A DNA stretch of 29,071 nucleotides, from the NCBI GenBank assembly GCA_946481605.1, contig CAMLPA010000004.1, positions 1 through 29,071 of the forward strand, in the 5' to 3' direction. The position numbers and the translations under genes were made by a program. This stretch comes from an uncultured Flavihumibacter sp. Its GTDB lineage: Bacteria; Bacteroidota; Bacteroidia; Chitinophagales; Chitinophagaceae. Shown here piece after piece: positions 25,276-29,071 of the stretch; positions within the stretch are counted from its first letter, which is position 1; the number at the start of each line of letters is the position of its first letter. A model generated the notes under the pieces. That model saw only the letters and a program-made list of their open reading frames with translations, had not been told where the DNA came from and did no database searches.

Positions 25276-26021
25276 AGATATCCATAATAACGGCCACTTT
25301 TAATTCTTCCGGGACACTCCCCGATACTTTGAAGTGCGTGGCGGCACAAACCTATCAACACGTTGAACACCTGATCATCGATGGCGGCTCAAAGGACGAT
25401 TCCGTGGCTATTGCCAGACAATATCCACATGTTGCGAAAATTATTTCGGAAAAAGACAAGGGTATTTATGATGCCATGAATAAAGGGATAGCGCTCGCTT
25501 CAGGTGAGGTGATTGGTATTCTTAATTCTGATGATGTATACGCCGACCCTGATGTACTGGCAGATATTATGGAACTTTTCAAAGATGAAACAGTTGATGG
25601 ATGCTATGCCGATCTTCAATATGTTAAAGCAGAAGATATCAGTAAAGTGACACGTACCTGGAGGAGCGGCGCCTGTTCCAAATATTCTTTTTACTGGGGC
25701 TGGATGCCGCCACACCCTACTTTCTTTGTAAGAAGAAGGGTGTATGAACGTATAGGGAATTTTAATACAGAGCTGAAAAGTGCAGCCGATTACGAGTTAA
25801 TGCTAAGGGCCTTTATGACGCACCAACTCAAGATTAGTTACCTCCCCAGGATTATTGTAAAAATGAGAACCGGAGGGGAAAGCAACGCAAGCCTGAAAAA
25901 CAGAATCAGGGCCAATGGGGAAGACAGAAAAGCCTGGAAAATGAATAACCTTCAGCCCTGGCCCATTACACTTTACTTAAAACCACTCCGGAAACTGATT
26001 CAATTTTTTATAAAAAAGTAA
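25272..26021 (+). CDS. GT2-family glycosyltransferase, WcaA/WcaE-like
   Basis: A 249-residue compact GT-A enzyme beginning MKISIITATFNSSGTLPDTL. It has HLIIDGGSKDDSV (nucleotide binding), SEKDKGIYDAMNKGIALASG, ILNSDDVY (DxD equivalent) and PPHPTFFVRRRVYERIG followed by SAADYELMLRA. This short type is found next to wcaF-like genes in many colanic acid-like clusters. The start is the ATG that overlaps the wcaF stop (ATGA); a longer frame upstream lies inside wcaF and lacks GT2 features. It ends 16 bases before the second MBOAT. Donor sugar unknown. Confidence 0.92.
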   Translation: MKISIITATFNSSGTLPDTLKCVAAQTYQHVEHLIIDGGSKDDSVAIARQYPHVAKIISEKDKGIYDAMNKGIALASGEVIGILNSDDVYADPDVLADIMELFKDETVDGCYADLQYVKAEDISKVTRTWRSGACSKYSFYWGWMPPHPTFFVRRRVYERIGNFNTELKSAADYELMLRAFMTHQLKISYLPRIIVKMRTGGESNASLKNRIRANGEDRKAWKMNNLQPWPITLYLKPLRKLIQFFIKK

Positions 26022-26037
26022 GTTTCAAAAATTATAC

Positions 26038-27495
26038 ATGCTTTTTAACTCATTTCATTTCGCCCTTTTCCTGGCAATCACTTTTTTTTTATACTGGTTT
26101 GTCTTTAAAAAACTCAGGTCGCAAAATGTACTTTTACTTATTGCGAGTTACTTTTTTTATGGATGCTGGGATTACCGGTTTCTCTTCCTGCTTGCATTTT
26201 CTACTTTCCTTGATTATTATTCCGGATTAAAGATATACCAGGCAAAAACCACAACGGCAAAGAAAACATGGCTTATTTTAAGTGTAGGGATCAATCTTAC
26301 TTTTCTCGGGTTCTTTAAATATTTTAACTTTTTTATCGAGTCCTTTTCTGACCTGATGCGTCTTGGAGGCATTGATGCAGGTTTCACGCCGCTGTCTATT
26401 ATTCTTCCGGTTGGTATATCATTTTATACATTTCATGGACTTTCTTACGTTTTTGACATCTACAATAAAAAAATTGAGCCCACAACAAACCTGGTAGACT
26501 ACACTTTGTTCGTGTCCTTTTTCCCGCTGCTTGTGGCAGGACCAATTGAACGCGCCACACATTTGCTTCCGCAAGTGGAAAGACCCCGTACTTTTAGTTA
26601 CACGCAGGCAATTGACGGACTGCGGCAAATTTTATGGGGGTTTTTCAAAAAAGTGGTTATTGCCGACAATTGCGCAGTATACGCAAACCTTGCATTCAAT
26701 GAAACCGGAAGTTATTATGGCCTTCCATTGATTGCGGGCGTTATATTCTTCGCCTTTCAGATTTATGGCGATTTTTCGGGTTATTCAGATATTGCTTTGG
26801 GAACAGCACGGCTTTTCGGATTTGAACTGCTCCGAAATTTCTCTTTCCCTTACTTTTCTAGAAGTATTGCTGAATTCTGGCGCAGGTGGCATATTTCCCT
26901 GTCCTCATGGTTCCGGGACTATCTTTATATCCCATTGGGAGGCAGCAGGGGAGGCACTGCCATGGCCATCAGAAATACTTTCATCATTTTTATTGTGAGC
27001 GGATTCTGGCACGGTGCAAACTGGACCTTTGTGGTTTGGGGTGCGCTGAATGCTTTTTTTATCATCCCTTCTGTTCTTTTTAAAACCAACAGAAAGCACC
27101 TTGATACCGTGGCCATGGGGCATAGTCTTCCTTCCCCTGGAGAACTGGGCGCCATGTTACTTACATTCATACTTACCTGCTTTACCTGGATATTCTTCAG
27201 AGCTGCCTCACTGGAACACGCAATGGAATATGTAGTCAGATTGTCTGCTATAGAACTGAGCACCAAAGAACTGCAAAGTCTCTTTTCCTTCATTTCTTCA
27301 GGCCCAAGAATGCTGTTACCTGCACTCCTCCTCTTCATCGCTATTGAATGGACCGGCAGAGACAAGGAATATGCTATCCAAAGCCTGGGACTAAAATGGC
27401 CGACCGTAATCCGGTTGTCTTTTTATAATCTTATTATTTTGCTCCTTTTCCTTTTTTCCGGGAAAGAACAGGAGTTTATATATTTTCAATTCTGA
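26038..27495 (+). CDS. MBOAT O-acyltransferase (AlgI-like), copy 2
   Basis: A 485-residue membrane-bound O-acyltransferase with the complete set of family motifs: ASYFFYGCWDYRFLFLLAF, FLDYYSGLKIYQ, LPVGISFYTFHGLSYVFD, AGPIERATHLLPQVERPRTF, FSGYSDIALGTARLFGF, FWRRWHISLSSWFRDYLYIPLGGSRGG and SGFWHGANWTF with catalytic H325. It is clearly paralogous to copy 1, three genes upstream; even the last eight residues (QEFIYFQF) are the same. Unlike copy 1 it has no SGNH partner next to it, so it may share that protein or have another acceptor route. It is the last gene of the cassette before the promoter of the dehydrogenase gene. Confidence 0.94.
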   Translation: MLFNSFHFALFLAITFFLYWFVFKKLRSQNVLLLIASYFFYGCWDYRFLFLLAFSTFLDYYSGLKIYQAKTTTAKKTWLILSVGINLTFLGFFKYFNFFIESFSDLMRLGGIDAGFTPLSIILPVGISFYTFHGLSYVFDIYNKKIEPTTNLVDYTLFVSFFPLLVAGPIERATHLLPQVERPRTFSYTQAIDGLRQILWGFFKKVVIADNCAVYANLAFNETGSYYGLPLIAGVIFFAFQIYGDFSGYSDIALGTARLFGFELLRNFSFPYFSRSIAEFWRRWHISLSSWFRDYLYIPLGGSRGGTAMAIRNTFIIFIVSGFWHGANWTFVVWGALNAFFIIPSVLFKTNRKHLDTVAMGHSLPSPGELGAMLLTFILTCFTWIFFRAASLEHAMEYVVRLSAIELSTKELQSLFSFISSGPRMLLPALLLFIAIEWTGRDKEYAIQSLGLKWPTVIRLSFYNLIILLLFLFSGKEQEFIYFQF

Positions 27496-27515
27496 TGAAC
27501 TAGGCACGGATACTA

Positions 27516-27523
27516 TACATTTG
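27516..27523 (+). promoter_or_regulatory. -7 promoter element before the dehydrogenase gene
   Basis: TACATTTG matches TAnnTTTG exactly, 53 bases before ATG 27577. The -33 region is weak (TTCTG at about 27490-27494). It suggests that the dehydrogenase gene starts its own transcript, independent of the cassette before it. Confidence 0.45.
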
Positions 27524-27576
27524 CACAGGTTATAAGAAGTAATTATTTCAATTCACTAAAAGAAAATAGAATATTC

Positions 27577-28872
27577 ATGTCGGTTTATGCTGAATTAGTT
27601 TCAAAAGAAACGCGGTTAGCCGTGATTGGCCTGGGTTACGTAGGATTACCTCTTGCGCTCAAGTTCGCAAAAAAAGTTTCCGTAATTGGGTTCGATATCA
27701 ACCAGAAGCGGGTGGATATGATGAATGATCATATTGATCCCAGCAATGAACTTGAAACCTCCGATTTTGAAGGATGCGATATCGTATTTACCGCCGACCT
27801 GGAAAAACTGAAAGAAGCGACAGTTTTTATTGTTGCAGTTCCCACACCGGTTGACGAATACAAAGTGCCCGATCTCCGCCCCGTGCTTTCCGCCTCCCAA
27901 ACCATCGGTAAAGTCATTAAACCCGGCGACTACGTCGTATTCGAATCCACTGTTTATCCCGGTTGCACCGAAGAAGATTGCCTCCCCGTTATCGAAAACA
28001 TCTCCGGCCTGAAAATGGGCCGCGATTTCAAACTCGGCTATTCCCCTGAACGCATCAACCCCGGAGATAAAGTGCGGAATCTCTCTAATACCATCAAAAT
28101 CGTCTCGGGTTGCGATGCAGAGTCTTTGGAAGAAATCGCGAAAATATACGAACTGGTGGTGGAAGCAGGCCTGCACAAAGCGCCTTCCATTAAAGTGGCC
28201 GAAGCCGGAAAAATCGTGGAAAATATCCAGCGCGACCTGAATATTTCCCTGATGAACGAGCTTTCCATCATCTTCGATAAAATCGGTATCGCCACCAACG
28301 ATGTGATTGAAGCCGCAGGAACAAAATGGAACTTCGCCAAATATTATCCAGGACTGGTAGGAGGACACTGCATCGGCGTGGACCCTTATTACCTTACTTA
28401 CAAGGCACAGCAACTGGGGTACAATTCTAAAGTGATCTCCGCAGGACGGTTCGTGAACGACGAAATGCCTCGTTATGTATCCAAAAAAATTGTGCAGCAC
28501 ATTATTAAAAACTCCCCCGATGCCGCTTCCGCGAAAGTACTGGTGCTGGGGGCAACATTCAAGGAAAATGTGAGTGATATCCGGAACTCAAAGGTCGCAG
28601 ATTTGGTAAAAGACCTGCTCGATTTCTCACTGCAAGTTGATTTCGTGGACCCCTTCGCCGCAGCAGAAGATGTTGCCCATGAATATGGCCTGACCCTCAA
28701 TGAAGCCATAGGCAAAGAGTACGACGCAGTGGTATTGGCTGTGGCACACGATCCGTATAAACAATTTGATGAAGCCTATTTCAAAAGTATTACCCGCCCC
28801 AATGCCCTGCTCGCTGACCTTAAAGGCATATTCAGAGGCCGGGTGAACGGAATGAATTACTGGAGCTTGTAA
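27577..28872 (+). CDS. Nucleotide-sugar 6-dehydrogenase (UDP-GlcNAc/GalNAc-type, WbpO/TviB-like)
   Basis: A 431-residue NAD-dependent dehydrogenase that oxidises C6 of a UDP-sugar to a uronic acid in two steps. The N-terminal NAD-binding loop is [15 protein letters not shown] (GxGxxG at 18-23). The catalytic cysteine is C265 in [14 protein letters not shown]. The central FVNDEM and [14 protein letters not shown] complete the UDP-binding C-terminal domain. The motifs around the cysteine and the length fit the WbpO/TviB group acting on UDP-HexNAc better than plain UDP-glucose dehydrogenase, but substrate cannot be fixed without alignment. It has its own promoter-like element, and much of its sequence looks richer in G and C than the cassette before it, as in gmd and the antiterminator. 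Confidence 0.9.
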   Translation: MSVYAELVSKETRLAVIGLGYVGLPLALKFAKKVSVIGFDINQKRVDMMNDHIDPSNELETSDFEGCDIVFTADLEKLKEATVFIVAVPTPVDEYKVPDLRPVLSASQTIGKVIKPGDYVVFESTVYPGCTEEDCLPVIENISGLKMGRDFKLGYSPERINPGDKVRNLSNTIKIVSGCDAESLEEIAKIYELVVEAGLHKAPSIKVAEAGKIVENIQRDLNISLMNELSIIFDKIGIATNDVIEAAGTKWNFAKYYPGLVGGHCIGVDPYYLTYKAQQLGYNSKVISAGRFVNDEMPRYVSKKIVQHIIKNSPDAASAKVLVLGATFKENVSDIRNSKVADLVKDLLDFSLQVDFVDPFAAAEDVAHEYGLTLNEAIGKEYDAVVLAVAHDPYKQFDEAYFKSITRPNALLADLKGIFRGRVNGMNYWSL

Positions 28873-28897
28873 GTTGTAAACAAAAACCATATTTTAG
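28867..28897 (+). promoter_or_regulatory. Possible promoter for gmd
   Basis: TTG at 28867-28869 and TATTTTAG at 28890-28897 are separated by 20 bases. The second element is one fixed base off TAnnTTTG. The gap between the dehydrogenase stop and the gmd start is 119 bases, long enough for a separate promoter. Weak call. Confidence 0.25.
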
Positions 28898-28991
28898 CGG
28901 CATCCTACACGATTGCCGTCTGTTGAAAAGAAACAGTAACAAAGAATTTTCATTTCATAAACCAGCATTTAACCTACAATCCATAAAAACT

Positions 28992-29071
28992 ATGAGTAAA
29001 ACCGCTCTCGTTACGGGTATCACAGGACAGGATGGCGCTTACCTTACCGAACTCCTGCTTTCTAAAGGCTA
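28992..29071 (+). CDS. gmd: GDP-mannose 4,6-dehydratase, 3'-truncated by window edge
   Basis: The first 26 codons from ATG 28992 read [20 protein letters not shown] and on to LLLSKG, which is the highly conserved N-terminus of GDP-D-mannose 4,6-dehydratase with its NAD(P)-binding GITGQDG loop. The enzyme converts GDP-mannose to GDP-4-keto-6-deoxymannose, precursor of GDP-L-fucose, GDP-rhamnose and others. Only 80 bases are present. Its presence implies that the sugar-nucleotide section of the locus continues beyond the window, probably with a GDP-fucose synthase or similar. Confidence 0.88.
   Translation, partial: MSKTALVTGITGQDGAYLTELLLSKG

Noticed and set aside
27646..28500. 284-codon open frame on the minus strand inside the dehydrogenase gene
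   Set aside because: It is a shadow of strong codon bias in the plus-strand dehydrogenase; the translation has no recognisable motif and the plus-strand protein is complete with all family residues.
28920..28936. CTGTT/AACAG hairpin between the dehydrogenase gene and gmd
   Set aside because: Only five base pairs and no following T-run, so it does not qualify as an intrinsic terminator.

Overview
The window is a large exopolysaccharide/capsule biosynthesis locus from a member of the Bacteroidota, most likely the Chitinophagales (the class is inferred with fair confidence, the order only weakly). Three things point there: a UpxY-type NusG paralogue beside a Wza/Wzc export pair, start codons preceded by A-rich sequence instead of clear Shine-Dalgarno sites, and promoter -7 elements of the TAnnTTTG form. 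No tRNA, rRNA, CRISPR array, insertion sequence or integrase was seen.

Layout. Bases 2-424 hold the 3' end of a NusG/UpxY-like antiterminator. Bases 407-1979 carry two minus-strand genes: a polytopic membrane protein resembling the HTTM family and, upstream of it, a small membrane-anchored protein whose frame is broken by an in-frame TAG. A roughly 280-bp non-coding leader (1980-2259) precedes a long plus-strand run. That run is an outer-membrane export lipoprotein (Wza-like), a polysaccharide co-polymerase/tyrosine kinase (Wzc-like) and a small two-helix membrane protein of unknown role. Next comes a three-gene 4-amino-sugar module (DegT aminotransferase, left-handed beta-helix acyltransferase, WecF/GT56-like transferase), a Wzx flippase, one GT4 and three GT2 glycosyltransferases, a 907-residue secreted LamG protein of unknown function and another GT4. 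The O-antigen polymerase/ligase-like gene (17864-19189) is the only minus-strand gene inside the cluster. The plus-strand run then resumes with an asparagine-synthase-like amidotransferase, a GT4, an MBOAT O-acyltransferase with an SGNH partner, a WcaF-like acetyltransferase, a GT2 and a second MBOAT. It ends with a nucleotide-sugar 6-dehydrogenase and the first 80 bases of gmd (GDP-mannose 4,6-dehydratase).

Working model (inference). The genes encode a Wzx/Wzy-dependent polysaccharide. Repeat units are built on an undecaprenyl carrier by up to eight glycosyltransferases, flipped by Wzx, polymerised by the inverted Wzy-like protein, length-controlled by the Wzc-like kinase and exported through the Wza-like lipoprotein. 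The product probably contains an N-acylated 4-amino-4,6-dideoxyhexose, a hexuronic or HexNAc-uronic acid (possibly amidated) and several O-acyl groups. The initiating phosphoglycosyltransferase is not in this window. The most unusual items are the 907-residue LamG protein, the broken gene next to the HTTM-like protein, the paired MBOAT paralogues with one unusual SGNH partner, and the unclassified 126-residue membrane protein.
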